Assembly: GCA_947455215.1 (NCBI GenBank) | Contig: CANGNA010000033.1 | Location: 1-43,847, forward strand | Direction: 5' to 3' | Length of the DNA stretch: 43,847 nucleotides | Source of the DNA: Chitinophagaceae bacterium | GTDB taxonomy: Bacteria; Bacteroidota; Bacteroidia; Chitinophagales; Chitinophagaceae | Notes under the pieces: generated by a model | Database searches by the model: none | Seen by the model: the letters and a program-made list of their open reading frames with translations, nothing else | What the model was told of the DNA's origin: nothing | Program-made: the position numbers and the translations under genes | In this document: positions 24,055 to 33,324 of the stretch, piece after piece | Numbering within the stretch: the stretch's first letter is position 1 | Layout of the letters: each line of letters opens with the position of its first letter

Positions 24055-25380
24055 TTACCCGTTCAGTTCCTGCACCCATGCATCGCGATCATCGGGGCTG
24101 AATTTCCATGGAGCCATGTTGTTCTCTATGTTACCAAACATCATGTTCCATTCCTGTGGTGCATTACTTTCTTCCATTACCAGGTTGCGGCGCAGCTGGA
24201 GGATGATAGACAGCGGATCGATCATTACCGGGCAAGCTTCGACACATGCCTGACAACTGGTGCAGGCGCGCAGCTCTTCGGTAGAGATATAGCCGTGCAG
24301 CAGCGACTTACCATCATCTTTGAACTCACCGCCGTTAGCGTCCATGTTCTTTCCTACCTCATCCAGGCGATCGCGTGTATCCATCATTATCTTACGCGGA
24401 GACAACAATTTACCGGTGAGGTTGGCAGGACAAGAGTCGGTACAGCGGCCACATTCTGTGCAGGAATACGCATCGAGCAGGTTCTTCCAGCTCAGATCCA
24501 TTACATCTTTGGCACCAAAGCGCTGTGGCTCTGCAGGCGCAGCATTGGCAGGCGCCTTATCTGGCTCCATCATGTACAATACCTCGTTCTGGATATCCTT
24601 CATATTCTTCATCTCCCCATTAGGGGTGAGCTTAGCGAAGTATGCATTAGGGAAAGCCAATACGATATGCAGGTGCTTGGAATATGGCAGATAATTAAGA
24701 AATGCGAATATGCCTATGATATGTAGCCACCAGCAGGTGCGCTCTAAAGCTATAAGCGCGCCTGTAGACATGCCGGAGAACAACCCTGTAAGGTTGCCGG
24801 AAACAATGAACTGCGAGGTCTGGTGGTAATGCTCTACACCCCTTGTCTGCAATACCAGGTCGGTTGCATTCATGGTCAGCAGCATGCTCATCAGCACGAT
24901 CTCTGTGATGAGGATGAGATTCGCATCACTTTTAGGCCAGCCGTTGAGTTCCTTCATGTTCAGGCGACGGAGCTTAAGGATATTCCTGCGCGCCAGGAAG
25001 AATACACAGCCTATGAGTACTAACGCGGCGAGCACTTCAAAGAAGCCGATGAGGAAGGAATAGAGCCCACCCAGGAACGGCAGGAAAATGCGATGTGTGC
25101 CGGCCAGGCCATCAACAATGATCTCGAGTATTTCGACATTGATGAGAATGAAGCCAACGTATACCAACAGGTGCAATACTGCGGGGATGGGCCTTTTGAA
25201 CATTTTCTTCTGGCCCAGTGCCAGTAATATCATGTTCTTCCAGCGCTGGTCTTTATTATCAGACAGGTCTTCATCGCGGCCCATGTTGATGTTCCGTGAT
25301 ATCTCTTTTACCTTTTTGCTGAATAAGAATATTGCCGCGCCGGCCAGTATAATAAATAATATCTGCTGTACTATTTGCAT
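24055..25380 (-). CDS. Membrane-bound (4Fe-4S) oxidoreductase subunit, HdrC/GlpC-like
   Basis: A 441-residue protein with about five or six N-terminal membrane helices and a cytosolic C-terminal ferredoxin domain. Two cluster motifs are intact: CTECGRCTDSCP (Cys307, 310, 313, 317) and CTSCQACVEACP (Cys373, 376, 379, 383). The architecture matches Bacteroidota (Fe-S)-binding proteins that pair a NarI-like membrane part with an HdrC-like domain and pass electrons between quinone and a CCG-domain partner. The usual partner gene is not in the window. I chose ATG 25380 (MQIVQQILFIIL), which puts the first helix right at the N-terminus; longer readings to 25401 or 25467 look unnatural. Confidence 0.87.
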   Translation of the reverse strand: MQIVQQILFIILAGAAIFLFSKKVKEISRNINMGRDEDLSDNKDQRWKNMILLALGQKKMFKRPIPAVLHLLVYVGFILINVEILEIIVDGLAGTHRIFLPFLGGLYSFLIGFFEVLAALVLIGCVFFLARRNILKLRRLNMKELNGWPKSDANLILITEIVLMSMLLTMNATDLVLQTRGVEHYHQTSQFIVSGNLTGLFSGMSTGALIALERTCWWLHIIGIFAFLNYLPYSKHLHIVLAFPNAYFAKLTPNGEMKNMKDIQNEVLYMMEPDKAPANAAPAEPQRFGAKDVMDLSWKNLLDAYSCTECGRCTDSCPANLTGKLLSPRKIMMDTRDRLDEVGKNMDANGGEFKDDGKSLLHGYISTEELRACTSCQACVEACPVMIDPLSIILQLRRNLVMEESNAPQEWNMMFGNIENNMAPWKFSPDDRDAWVQELNG

Positions 25381-25778
25381 CCCAACAAACAATTTGAGCA
25401 TCGAAATTACTCTGTTTCGGGCGAAAAAAATAATTGTGGGCGTATATGAAACGCATTTATCGGGCAATAGTAGTTGGCTAATTACGCCTATTTTCTCGTT
25501 ATGCCCTTTGTCACTATGTTATTCGGCCCACCTCTTCTTTACTTTTCTTTGTGCTGCCGCAAAGAAAAGTAACAAAAGAAAGCGGCACTTTGGCGAATCG
25601 CTCCGCGCGCCAAAGTAGCTAGACTGCGCGTGCTTGTGGTTGGCTCGACCGCTCCTCGCATTCGCTCGGCCAACGCTTCTTTCTTGTCACGACATTGATT
25701 CAATACACTATTCTCTTATATAAATCTTTGCATTAGCATTTATCAGCGCTTGAGTCATTTATATACTACTTTTGTGAG
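25381..25778. other. Intergenic region with two consecutive hairpins
   Basis: No gene is seen. TTACTTTTCTTTG (25539-25551) and CAAAGAAAAGTAA (25560-25572) are perfect 13-bp arms around an 8-nt loop. ACTTTGGCG (25587-25595) and CGCCAAAGT (25608-25616) form a second perfect stem. I recall the combination as a dispersed element in Bacteroidota genomes. The moaA promoter is at the right end. Confidence 0.7.
25767..25774 (+). promoter_or_regulatory. -7 promoter box of moaA
   Basis: A perfect TACTTTTG ending 4 nt before the GTG start, implying a leaderless transcript. No good -33 TTG at normal spacing; TTG at 25750 is 14 nt away. Confidence 0.45.
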
Positions 25779-26765
25779 GTGCTGACAGACAAATTCGGAA
25801 GAAAGATCAATTATTTAAGACTGGCCGTAACAGACAGGTGCAATCTGCGCTGCTTTTACTGTATGCCCGAAACAGGGAATAACTGGCTGAACCGTTCTGA
25901 ATTATTGAGCTGGGAAGAGATGCTGCGCCTGTGCAGTGTGATGGTGGGTATGGGCATCAGCAAGATCCGGATAACGGGTGGTGAGCCGTTTGTACGGAAA
26001 GACATTATACCCTTCCTGGCAGAGCTATCGGCACTTAACGGGCTGGATGAACTGACCATTACCACCAATGGCGTGGTAACCGCCCCGCTGGTACCGGAAT
26101 TGAAACGCCTGGGCATACGCTCTGTGAACCTGAGCTTAGACACACTGGACCGGCAACGCTTTGTAGACATTACCCACCGAGATGAACTGGATAAGGTACT
26201 GGAGACCATGTACACCCTGATAGCGCACGACATAAAAGTGAAGATAAATGCGGTGGTGATGGAAGGGAAGAACATACAGGATATTGCACCGCTGGTAGCC
26301 CTGACCAAGGACCTGCCTGTAAGTATGCGCTTTATAGAGGAGATGCCTTTTAACGGCGGCGCACAGCATTACGCTACGCTTGCCTGGGACCACATGCGTA
26401 TACTGCAAGAGATAAAGCAGCACTACCCTACCCTACAAAAGATAACTGACCCCGCCAACAGTACTTCTTATAATTACCAGGTACCAGGCCATAAGGGTGA
26501 TGTGGGCATTATAGCCGCCTATACCCGCTCTTTCTGCGGCACCTGCAACCGCATAAGACTTACCCCACAGGGCACCTTAAAGACCTGCCTGTATGATAAT
26601 GGTGGTACCAACCTGAAAGATCTGCTGCGTAATGGTGCAACCGATGTGGCAGTGCAGGCCGCTATAGTACACGCAGTATCGGGCAAGGCCAAAGATGGGC
26701 ATGAGGCTGAGCGTGCTACCCACCCTGATGGGGTGCATGAGAGTATGGCTATGATAGGGGGGTGA
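25779..26765 (+). CDS. moaA: GTP 3',8-cyclase MoaA
   Basis: A radical SAM enzyme that, with MoaC, turns GTP into cyclic pyranopterin, the first step of molybdenum cofactor synthesis. The first cluster motif is DRCNLRCFYC (Cys21, 25, 28). The second cluster uses FCGTCNRIRLTPQG and a Cys 13 residues after the second of these (KTCLYD). The protein ends in the conserved Gly-Gly. Length 328 is normal. The start is GTG, giving MLTDKFGRKINYLRLAVTD, the usual family beginning. No other moa, mob or mog genes are in the window, so Moco genes are scattered here. Confidence 0.96.
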   Translation: MLTDKFGRKINYLRLAVTDRCNLRCFYCMPETGNNWLNRSELLSWEEMLRLCSVMVGMGISKIRITGGEPFVRKDIIPFLAELSALNGLDELTITTNGVVTAPLVPELKRLGIRSVNLSLDTLDRQRFVDITHRDELDKVLETMYTLIAHDIKVKINAVVMEGKNIQDIAPLVALTKDLPVSMRFIEEMPFNGGAQHYATLAWDHMRILQEIKQHYPTLQKITDPANSTSYNYQVPGHKGDVGIIAAYTRSFCGTCNRIRLTPQGTLKTCLYDNGGTNLKDLLRNGATDVAVQAAIVHAVSGKAKDGHEAERATHPDGVHESMAMIGG

Positions 26766-27159
26766 TCTGCTTTCGCAATATTTTCTACATCTGAATGTAC
26801 GCTTACCTGAACGCTATCCCGAGCGCAATTCTGCGGGACCTTGTGCCGGGAAGTGCTATTATCGCTCCAAATGCTTGCGAGGCTTCGGTCCCTGCAATGA
26901 CAGCGCTCGTGTCCGTGTCGCACTTCGACAAGCTCAGTGTGACACTATGTGAGAACACAAAACGACTACGTAGCGATGTGAGATGGCTTTCCCGAAAGCG
27001 TTCGGGACAGGCTGTTCCTCGCCATGACCATTTCATATGAATGGTCTATCGTGGAGGATGATGCGTTTTCGAGAATATGCGCTTATTACGATGGCTACAA
27101 TAGCGCTTTCAGCACGTTTTATTGAGCCATTAAGCATTCAGCCATGAGCCATTGAATTC
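26766..27159. repeat. Intergenic region with family 1 and family 2 repeats
   Basis: No gene is seen. A family 1 hairpin with plain loop lies at 26908-26950. A long-form family 2 copy follows at 26958-27030, carrying the internal palindrome TCCCGAAAGCGTTCGGGA where the short form has only a few bases. The rest shows nothing clear. Confidence 0.75.
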
Positions 27160-28260
27160 TTATTCCCACTTAAATATTTTGCCGGCTACGGCGTAGATGA
27201 TGATGCCCCAGAGGAGGAGGATGGCAACTTCGAAGCGGACGTCCCAGAGGCTGGCACCATCGAAGGATATCTTGCGCAGGGCGTCGTTCATATAGGTAAG
27301 TGGCAGAGCTTTGCAGAACGGGCGCAGCCATGCCGGAAAGTTGTCTGCAGAGAAGAAGGTGCCACCCAGCAGAAACTGCGGCAGGGTGATCATGTTGGCG
27401 AAAGGCGGTATGGTGGATTCGCTCTTGGCAACGGCGCTGACAATGAAACCGAAACCCATAAATATCAGCAAACCAAGTGCGCACATTACCAGCATATTGA
27501 AGAAGGTAACGAAGCCGTGAGCCAATGTAAACCCAAATGCGAGATGGCCTACACCGATGATAATGATGGAGCCCATCAGCTGGAACAGTACGCGGGCTAT
27601 GCCTTCACTAATAACAATTGTATCACGGCGAACCGGAGTGGCAAAGAAGCGCTTCAGCACTAATGTCTGGCGCAGGTTGAAGAATACGAATGCGGTACCG
27701 AACACACCTGACGCTAACAGGGAGAAGCTAAGCTGGCCCGGCAGTATGAAATCGATCTGCTTGTATTCTCTCATTTCTGCCACCTTACTCTCTATCTGCA
27801 CTTTGTCTGATAGTAGTTGGCGTATCTGCGGATCTGTTTGCTGCAATACGCTGGCGATGATGCTTTCCAGTTGTTTGGCTTTTGCCAACTCGGCAGAGGA
27901 TTCGGTAAGCGATATTTTATACTCAGGCTTCACACCTGCCGGTTGCTGCTGTATCATTACCGTGGCCACAATATCGCCTTCCTGCAGCATTTTGGTGAGG
28001 CTGTCTTTACCTTTTGCGGGCATCCACTTTATAGCATCTACCTGGCGGAGGACCTGGTAGGCCATGCCAGTGGTGTCGCTACCCGGCGCTGAAGCTACCT
28101 TGATGCTAAAGCCTGAGCCATTGCGGAGGAAACCGAAAACGATGATGAGCGTGAGCGGGAAGGCAATGGTAAATACAACTGCCGACGGGCTTTTGAACAT
28201 TGCCTGCAGACTTGCCTTTATGAGTGCGCGCATGGCGCGCAGGTTGCTATATGTAGCCAT
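27160..28260 (-). CDS. ABC-2 family transporter permease
   Basis: A 366-residue membrane protein: an N-terminal helix (residues about 25-45) preceded by MRALIKASLQAMFKSPSAVV, a large extracytoplasmic loop (about 50-165), then five helices including FFNLRQTLVLKRFFATPVRR and GGTFFSADNFPAWLRPF. This is the ABC-2 permease layout of drug, polysaccharide or lipid exporters. No ATPase gene is adjacent in the window, so its partner is encoded elsewhere. The substrate cannot be predicted. The TTG/GTG alternatives upstream are not needed; the ATG gives a normal N-terminus. Confidence 0.88.
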   Translation of the reverse strand: MATYSNLRAMRALIKASLQAMFKSPSAVVFTIAFPLTLIIVFGFLRNGSGFSIKVASAPGSDTTGMAYQVLRQVDAIKWMPAKGKDSLTKMLQEGDIVATVMIQQQPAGVKPEYKISLTESSAELAKAKQLESIIASVLQQTDPQIRQLLSDKVQIESKVAEMREYKQIDFILPGQLSFSLLASGVFGTAFVFFNLRQTLVLKRFFATPVRRDTIVISEGIARVLFQLMGSIIIIGVGHLAFGFTLAHGFVTFFNMLVMCALGLLIFMGFGFIVSAVAKSESTIPPFANMITLPQFLLGGTFFSADNFPAWLRPFCKALPLTYMNDALRKISFDGASLWDVRFEVAILLLWGIIIYAVAGKIFKWE

Positions 28261-28568
28261 GTGTATGCTGAGTGGTGCGGCAAAGGTACGGCAGCGCAGT
28301 AATATGGGCGCGATGAGTATGGTCAGATCGTAAGGATTGACAGAACTGTGATTGTTGGGGCGGTAGATGTCTGAATCAGTATGGTCCGTATTTGCAGTAT
28401 CAGGAGTATTTTTTGTCTGAATCAGAATTGGCCAGAATTTGAGGATTTACAGAATTGACGGTCTTGAATCAGTTTTTTAACCTACCCTATTTCGGTATCA
28501 CTTTAACGCTATTATCACACCGAACCCGGTATAATGTGTGTAACTTGTGGTAAGTAACTTTAGGGGCC
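28261..28568. other. Divergent intergenic region with family 3 repeat
   Basis: No gene is seen. It holds the exact second copy of dispersed repeat family 3 (28415-28440) and, near TatD, a near-consensus TAACTTTA (28554-28561) that could be its -7 box. Confidence 0.6.
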
Positions 28569-29216
28569 ATGGGAACATATTTTAATGTACACTCGCACCG
28601 CCCGCCTGTCAGCGAGGCGATAACTATTGAAAATCTGTACCGCGATTTTGAGCAGATGAAAGCCGGCCGGCATTACAGCATTGGCCTGCATCCCTGGCAC
28701 CTGCAAGACCATAAGGCCCAGATGGACCTTTTGGCAGTCCATGCAGAAACAGATGCGGTAAAGGCCATAGGCGAATGCGGCCTGGACAAACTTGCCGCCG
28801 CGCCAATGCCGCTACAGGAAGAAGTATTAGTGGCCCATATACAATTGGCCAACAAGCTGGGCAAACCCATGGTAATACACTGCGTGCAGGCCCACAATGA
28901 GATAGTACACCTTTTTAAACAGAACAAGCCTAAGGTGCCGGTGGTATTCCACGGCTACAATAAGCGGCATACGGTAGCGGAGCTGCTCATAGATCAGGGC
29001 TTTTACCTGTCGTTTGGCGCGGCGATATTGAATAGAGACTCGCCTGCGGCCCAGGTACTGAGCGTGATACCTGCACACAAGATATTGCTGGAGACCGATG
29101 ATGCGGAAGTGGACATAGCAGATATATACAGCGCCGCGGCAGCACTGCGCAATACTGACGTGGAATCGTTTATTTTGCAGGTATCAAATAACTTCAATAC
29201 CGTATTCCATATATGA
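28569..29216 (+). CDS. TatD-family metal-dependent hydrolase
   Basis: A 215-residue TIM-barrel amidohydrolase. Metal and catalytic residues: His8 and His10 in FNVHSHRP, Glu in AIGECGLDK, His in MVIHCVQAHNE, His in VFHGYNK, and Asp in LLETDDAEV. TatD proteins are mostly DNases or general phosphodiesterases. At 215 residues it is some 40 shorter than E. coli TatD, as is common for the Bacteroidota branch. The stop overlaps the TcdA start by 4 nt (ATGA), so the two are translated together. Confidence 0.9.
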   Translation: MGTYFNVHSHRPPVSEAITIENLYRDFEQMKAGRHYSIGLHPWHLQDHKAQMDLLAVHAETDAVKAIGECGLDKLAAAPMPLQEEVLVAHIQLANKLGKPMVIHCVQAHNEIVHLFKQNKPKVPVVFHGYNKRHTVAELLIDQGFYLSFGAAILNRDSPAAQVLSVIPAHKILLETDDAEVDIADIYSAAAALRNTDVESFILQVSNNFNTVFHI

Positions 29217-29938
29217 TGACCGATACCCAATGGCTCTCGCGCACCGAACTATTGATAGGCAGGGAGAAACTGGAAAAACTGATGAATGCCCATGTGCTGG
29301 TGGTAGGCATGGGCGGCGTGGGCTCTTTTGCTGCTGAATTTCTTTGCCGATCGGGCATTGGCGAGATGACCATCATAGATGGCGATGTTGTTGACCCATC
29401 GAACAGGAACAGGCAACTGCCGGCGCTTGCCACCACACACGGGCAAAGCAAGGCCGACATTATGAGTGAGCGCCTGCGCGCGATAAACCCGGAGATCAAC
29501 CTGCACGTGATCAAAGAATTTGTGATGCCTGACAAAGTTGAAGGCTTGCTGGAAGGGAACCCTGATTATGTGGTTGATGCCATAGACAGCATAACACCCA
29601 AGCTCACCTTCATAAAAGCAGCGTACGCCAGGGGCCTGCGCATAGTAAGCTCTATGGGGGCAGGTGCCAAGCTGGACCCTACACAGCTGAAGGTTACCGA
29701 CATATCGAAGACCTATATGTGCCCGTTTGCCCAGCAGATACGTAAGAACCTGAAGGGCGCCGGTATTTATAAAGGTATCAAGGTGGTGTTCTCCCCGGAG
29801 GAGCCGATAAAGGAATCGCTGATGCTAACGGATGGCAGCAACTTTAAAAAATCGGCATACGGCACCATCTCTTATTTGCCGGCAACATTTGGATCGGTAC
29901 TGGCATCGGTGGTGATACGCGACCTGATGGGGGAATAG
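29213..29938 (+). CDS. tcdA: tRNA threonylcarbamoyladenosine dehydratase
   Basis: A ThiF/E1-like enzyme that converts t6A37 in tRNA to cyclic t6A using ATP. The 241-residue protein has VVGMGGVGSFAAEFLCRSGI (nucleotide-binding glycine loop), IIDGDVVDPSNRNRQLPAL (the Arg-containing catalytic block), VDAIDSI, and GAGAKLDPTQLKVTDISKT, all typical of TcdA. It overlaps the TatD-like gene by 4 nt and is the second gene of that unit. An ATG three bases on (29216) would serve equally. Confidence 0.93.
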   Translation: MMTDTQWLSRTELLIGREKLEKLMNAHVLVVGMGGVGSFAAEFLCRSGIGEMTIIDGDVVDPSNRNRQLPALATTHGQSKADIMSERLRAINPEINLHVIKEFVMPDKVEGLLEGNPDYVVDAIDSITPKLTFIKAAYARGLRIVSSMGAGAKLDPTQLKVTDISKTYMCPFAQQIRKNLKGAGIYKGIKVVFSPEEPIKESLMLTDGSNFKKSAYGTISYLPATFGSVLASVVIRDLMGE

Positions 29939-29985
29939 CGATGAACAGCAATAGCCCTATAGAAATGTTTGCAGCGCACACTGGC

Positions 29986-29993
29986 TACTTTTG
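29986..29993 (+). promoter_or_regulatory. -7 promoter box of the DinB gene
   Basis: A perfect TACTTTTG, 27 nt before the ATG. A TTTG 14 nt upstream is a weak -33 candidate. Confidence 0.5.
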
Positions 29994-30020
29994 TATAGTT
30001 TACATTAAAAACCACACATA

Positions 30021-30512
30021 ATGGAACCACACGAAATGATGCAGAAGATAGTGCTGGACAACTGGCACACTACGCTGAAAAGAACAAATGATCTGATAGA
30101 CAGCCTGAGCGATGAGCAGCTGATGCAGGAGGTGGCACCCAAGCGCAATCGCGGCATATACCTGCTGGGCCACCTGACGGCCGTGCATGATGCCATGCTA
30201 CCATTGCTGGGCCTTGGAGAGGCACACTACCCGGCGCTGCTGGCACCATATGTAAAAGAGGCTGACAGCAAACAGGATTACGAACAGACACCCGCGCAGC
30301 TAAGGCAATACTGGAAAGATGTGAATGCCAGCCTTAATAGCAAGATGGCTGCACTGACGCCTGCAGACTGGCTGCAAAGACACACATCGGTATCGGCAGA
30401 AGATTTTGCAAAGGAACCGCATCGCAACCGCCTGAATGTGCTGGTGAGCCGTATGCTGCACTTAGACAATCATAGGGGGCAGTTGGTATTGCTGAAGGGA
30501 AAGGATGAATAA
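30021..30512 (+). CDS. DinB-like metal-dependent four-helix protein
   Basis: 163 residues, all helical. The DinB/YfiT metal triad is visible as His51 (YLLGHLTAVHD), His147 and His151 (MLHLDNHRGQL). Family members include thiol-dependent transferases and many of unknown activity; stress induction is described for some. It is a single-gene unit with its own -7 box and a strong terminator shared with the opposing tRNA gene. The reaction cannot be assigned. Confidence 0.88.
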   Translation: MEPHEMMQKIVLDNWHTTLKRTNDLIDSLSDEQLMQEVAPKRNRGIYLLGHLTAVHDAMLPLLGLGEAHYPALLAPYVKEADSKQDYEQTPAQLRQYWKDVNASLNSKMAALTPADWLQRHTSVSAEDFAKEPHRNRLNVLVSRMLHLDNHRGQLVLLKGKDE

Positions 30513-30532
30513 GACCGGAACAAAGTGATAAC

Positions 30533-30561
30533 AAAAAAGGAACCGTAAAGGTTCCTTTTTT
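30533..30561. terminator. Bidirectional terminator
   Basis: AAAAAAGGAACC and GGTTCCTTTTTT around a GTAAA loop. It serves the DinB gene on plus and the tRNA-Leu on minus. Confidence 0.9.
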
Positions 30562-30567
30562 GTTATG

Positions 30568-30652
30568 TGCGGCAAAGGAGATTCGAACTCCCATGCCCGT
30601 TACAGGCGCTACCACCTCAAAGTAGTGCGTCTACCAATTTCGCCATCGCCGC
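30568..30652 (-). tRNA. tRNA-Leu (anticodon GAG)
   Basis: The 85-nt minus-strand sequence begins GCGGCGATGGCGAAATTGGT. A 7-bp acceptor stem closes with TTGCCGC and discriminator A. The anticodon arm CTACT-TTGAGGT-GGTAG has anticodon GAG, the variable arm is long as in class II tRNAs, and the T arm has GTTCGAATC. No CCA is encoded immediately after the discriminator. A perfect -7 box lies 37 nt upstream. Confidence 0.96.
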
Positions 30653-30689
30653 ATCTTTGTATTACTGAGGTATTTCCCTTTCGGGAGCG

Positions 30690-30697
30690 CAAATATA
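30690..30697 (-). promoter_or_regulatory. -7 promoter box of tRNA-Leu
   Basis: A perfect TATATTTG on the minus strand, 37 nt upstream of the mature tRNA 5' end. Confidence 0.55.
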
Positions 30698-30754
30698 CGC
30701 ACACTGAGGTAAAAAAAGAAAAAAATAAGCGTTTACAGATAAATTACCAGGCAG

Positions 30755-33265
30755 CTACTCGGCCTTCAGCACACCGGTGCGGGTTTTGCCACCTGTGGTG
30801 ATCAACTTACCAATGCTGATAAAGAAGCCGAACACCATAATGATGACCCCCAGCCACAGCACATTGATGTAGGGGAACACCAGGGCTTTGAGCACTATAA
30901 AATCATCCATTGGGTCTGTTTGTTTGGTTTGGATACTGGCCGAGATATCTTCGGGCGACTTAACGTTGAAGTTGTCGAAGCGCACATAGAGGTCCATGAG
31001 TTTCACCGTATCTTCGAGCCTGTAGAGACTTTCGCCACGGTTCTGCAATACGAACAGCGGGGCCATTTTATGGCTGCCACCATACACATCGTAAGCGGTA
31101 ATATCGGCTGCGATAGTTATATCATCGGGACCTGCAGGATAGCGGGCATCCTGTGCGTTCTTCCTGAACCCGTTGAACACCATATAGCCTGCCTTGAGGT
31201 AAATGGTATCACCCGGATTTTTGACCTGGTGTTCGTGGTAAGAACTGGTATCGGCCTTGGTCTTATCGGTAGCCATGCTGATGTAGGTGAAGATATCCCT
31301 GTTCCAATAGTGCTTGGTAGAAGGGTTGGCGCTCAGTCCACTTTCATTGCCCTTAGGATTGATAAAGGCATCCGGATAGAGCATGAACTGCTCCTCTACT
31401 TTTTTAGCAGTAGCATCCATCCTGTCGAACCTTACCTTATAGTAAACGCGGCGGTCTTTCCCGGGCACGCTGCTATCGCCGATATAAGTAGCAAAATATT
31501 CGCCCATGGCTACAGCGCGACCGAAGGGCAGCAACTCGTTCTCGCGGCTTTCCTTCGCCTCTTCCTCTGCAGTGGCCTTTCCGAAGTTCAGTACCTCGCC
31601 GGTGGTATTGATAGATATAGCGTGCTTATTGTAAGACGATAGCAGTATACCCAACAATACAGCACCAAAACCAAAGTGCGATACACTAGGACCCAGGTTG
31701 CGGAACTTGAGTTTCTGCACCTGCAAGCCATAAGCGATGCTGGCCACAACAGCAAAGCACGATGTGAACAACATGACCACATATTGCGGCGTAGTGATCT
31801 TTTGTCCCCAACCAATAAGGACCGTCATTACTACAGAGATGCCGGCTACAATAGCTATGCGCTTCCATAAAGTGGCGGCATCGGTCTGCTTATACTTCAT
31901 GAACAAGGTAAGGCCTGCCAGCAAGCCTATAATAATGGCTATCCACACCTGTGTACTGTTGTAGGTAGCCACAGGATTTAATGGCGGTGCAAAATCTTTA
32001 CCGGTTATCTTTTTTGCCAGCGGCGCCCATACAGGGAGCGATGTAATGGTAATGATCATTACCGCTGAGATGCATAACACAGCGGAGCCGATGAACATCC
32101 AGAACTCGCGGGAGAGGGTTGTTTCTTCTGTTTTGATGCGTGGCAATTGTTTCCAGCGTAGCAATAGCAGACCAACACCTATCAATGCCAGCCAGCCCAA
32201 TACTATCAGCAAGTGGTAATAAAGTGCTTCACCATCGCCGGTAAAGGCATGTACCGATGTTTTGCCCAATATACCTGTGCGGGTAAGGAAGGTGGAATAC
32301 CAGATGAGCAGGTGGCTAAGCAACAGGAAAATAATAGTAGCAGATAATGCACGACCGGTACTCTTGTATATAAGTAACGTATGCAGACCGGCTATAAGCA
32401 CCAGCCATGGCACCAGTGATGCATTCTCCACCGGATCCCATGCCCAGTAACCGCCAAAGTTGAGCGACTCGTAGGCCCATGCACCGCCCATCATGATACC
32501 GGTACCCAGCACAGCGCCGCCCAGCAGCGACCATGCAATAGTGGGTTTAATGAAAGATTTGTAATCGCCGGTCCACAATGCAGCAACACAGTAAGCAAAC
32601 GGCACCAGCGACAATGCGAAACCAAGGAAAAGTACGGGAGGGTGAATAACCATCCAGTAGTTCTGCAGGGATATATTGAGGCCGTTGCCATCCTTAATAA
32701 AGTTCATGTAATTAGGAGACGAGAAGATCGGTGCATCCTGCATGGCATGACGCAGCAACTTGAAAGGATTGCTGCCTATTTGTATGCTATCGCCAAAATA
32801 CAGGCCCAGCAACATGGTGCCCAGTATTACCTGTACCATAGCAATAATAGCCATGGTCCGGCTTTCCAGCTTACCGGCGGTGCGCATGACTACCAACCCG
32901 ATAACGCTGTGCCAGAACATCCAGAGCATGAAACTACCCTCCTGCCCTTCCCAGAAACACGATAGAAGGTATTTACCGGGCAGATCATAAGAAGAATGCG
33001 ACCAGGCATAATGGTATTCGAATAAATGATTGGTGATAACGTAGTACAGTGTACTGAAAATGCATATAATGGCCAGCGTATGCAATATAAAACCGCCACG
33101 AGCCAGGCGCAGCCATGAATTGCTACCGCTCAGATCAGTTTTCTCGGTAGAAGCTGCCTTGAAATAAGTGAATGTGCTGAATAATGCGGCTACAAAAGAA
33201 ACGATGATGAATAAATAGCCCAGCTTGCCGGGTAAAAGATGTTCGCCTATAAATTCTGCAGCCAT
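30755..33265 (-). CDS. ccmF: Haem lyase CcmF-like cytochrome c assembly protein
   Basis: CcmF attaches haem from CcmE to CXXCH apocytochromes at the outer face of the inner membrane. The 836-residue polytopic protein has the WWD-type block FGGYWAWDPVENASLVPWL, HPPVLFLGF and HSSYDLPGKYLL near conserved histidines. A large extracytoplasmic segment (about 560-790) is followed by a last helix near 800-820. It is the second gene after ccmE, separated by 130 bp carrying a family 2 repeat. With ccmC-ccmD 20 kb away, the pathway genes are split. A possible contribution by haem-bearing partner genes outside the window is unknown. Confidence 0.93.
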   Translation of the reverse strand: MAAEFIGEHLLPGKLGYLFIIVSFVAALFSTFTYFKAASTEKTDLSGSNSWLRLARGGFILHTLAIICIFSTLYYVITNHLFEYHYAWSHSSYDLPGKYLLSCFWEGQEGSFMLWMFWHSVIGLVVMRTAGKLESRTMAIIAMVQVILGTMLLGLYFGDSIQIGSNPFKLLRHAMQDAPIFSSPNYMNFIKDGNGLNISLQNYWMVIHPPVLFLGFALSLVPFAYCVAALWTGDYKSFIKPTIAWSLLGGAVLGTGIMMGGAWAYESLNFGGYWAWDPVENASLVPWLVLIAGLHTLLIYKSTGRALSATIIFLLLSHLLIWYSTFLTRTGILGKTSVHAFTGDGEALYYHLLIVLGWLALIGVGLLLLRWKQLPRIKTEETTLSREFWMFIGSAVLCISAVMIITITSLPVWAPLAKKITGKDFAPPLNPVATYNSTQVWIAIIIGLLAGLTLFMKYKQTDAATLWKRIAIVAGISVVMTVLIGWGQKITTPQYVVMLFTSCFAVVASIAYGLQVQKLKFRNLGPSVSHFGFGAVLLGILLSSYNKHAISINTTGEVLNFGKATAEEEAKESRENELLPFGRAVAMGEYFATYIGDSSVPGKDRRVYYKVRFDRMDATAKKVEEQFMLYPDAFINPKGNESGLSANPSTKHYWNRDIFTYISMATDKTKADTSSYHEHQVKNPGDTIYLKAGYMVFNGFRKNAQDARYPAGPDDITIAADITAYDVYGGSHKMAPLFVLQNRGESLYRLEDTVKLMDLYVRFDNFNVKSPEDISASIQTKQTDPMDDFIVLKALVFPYINVLWLGVIIMVFGFFISIGKLITTGGKTRTGVLKAE

Positions 33266-33324
33266 GTAGTTGTTAAATCAAAAGTCAAAAAGTTAAACCT
33301 GAAAATGGTTTGTTTAGCCTGTGT

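Noticed and set aside
23998-24726. A 242-residue plus-strand protein
   Set aside because: Mostly antisense to the Fe-S protein gene, whose cluster motifs are intact.
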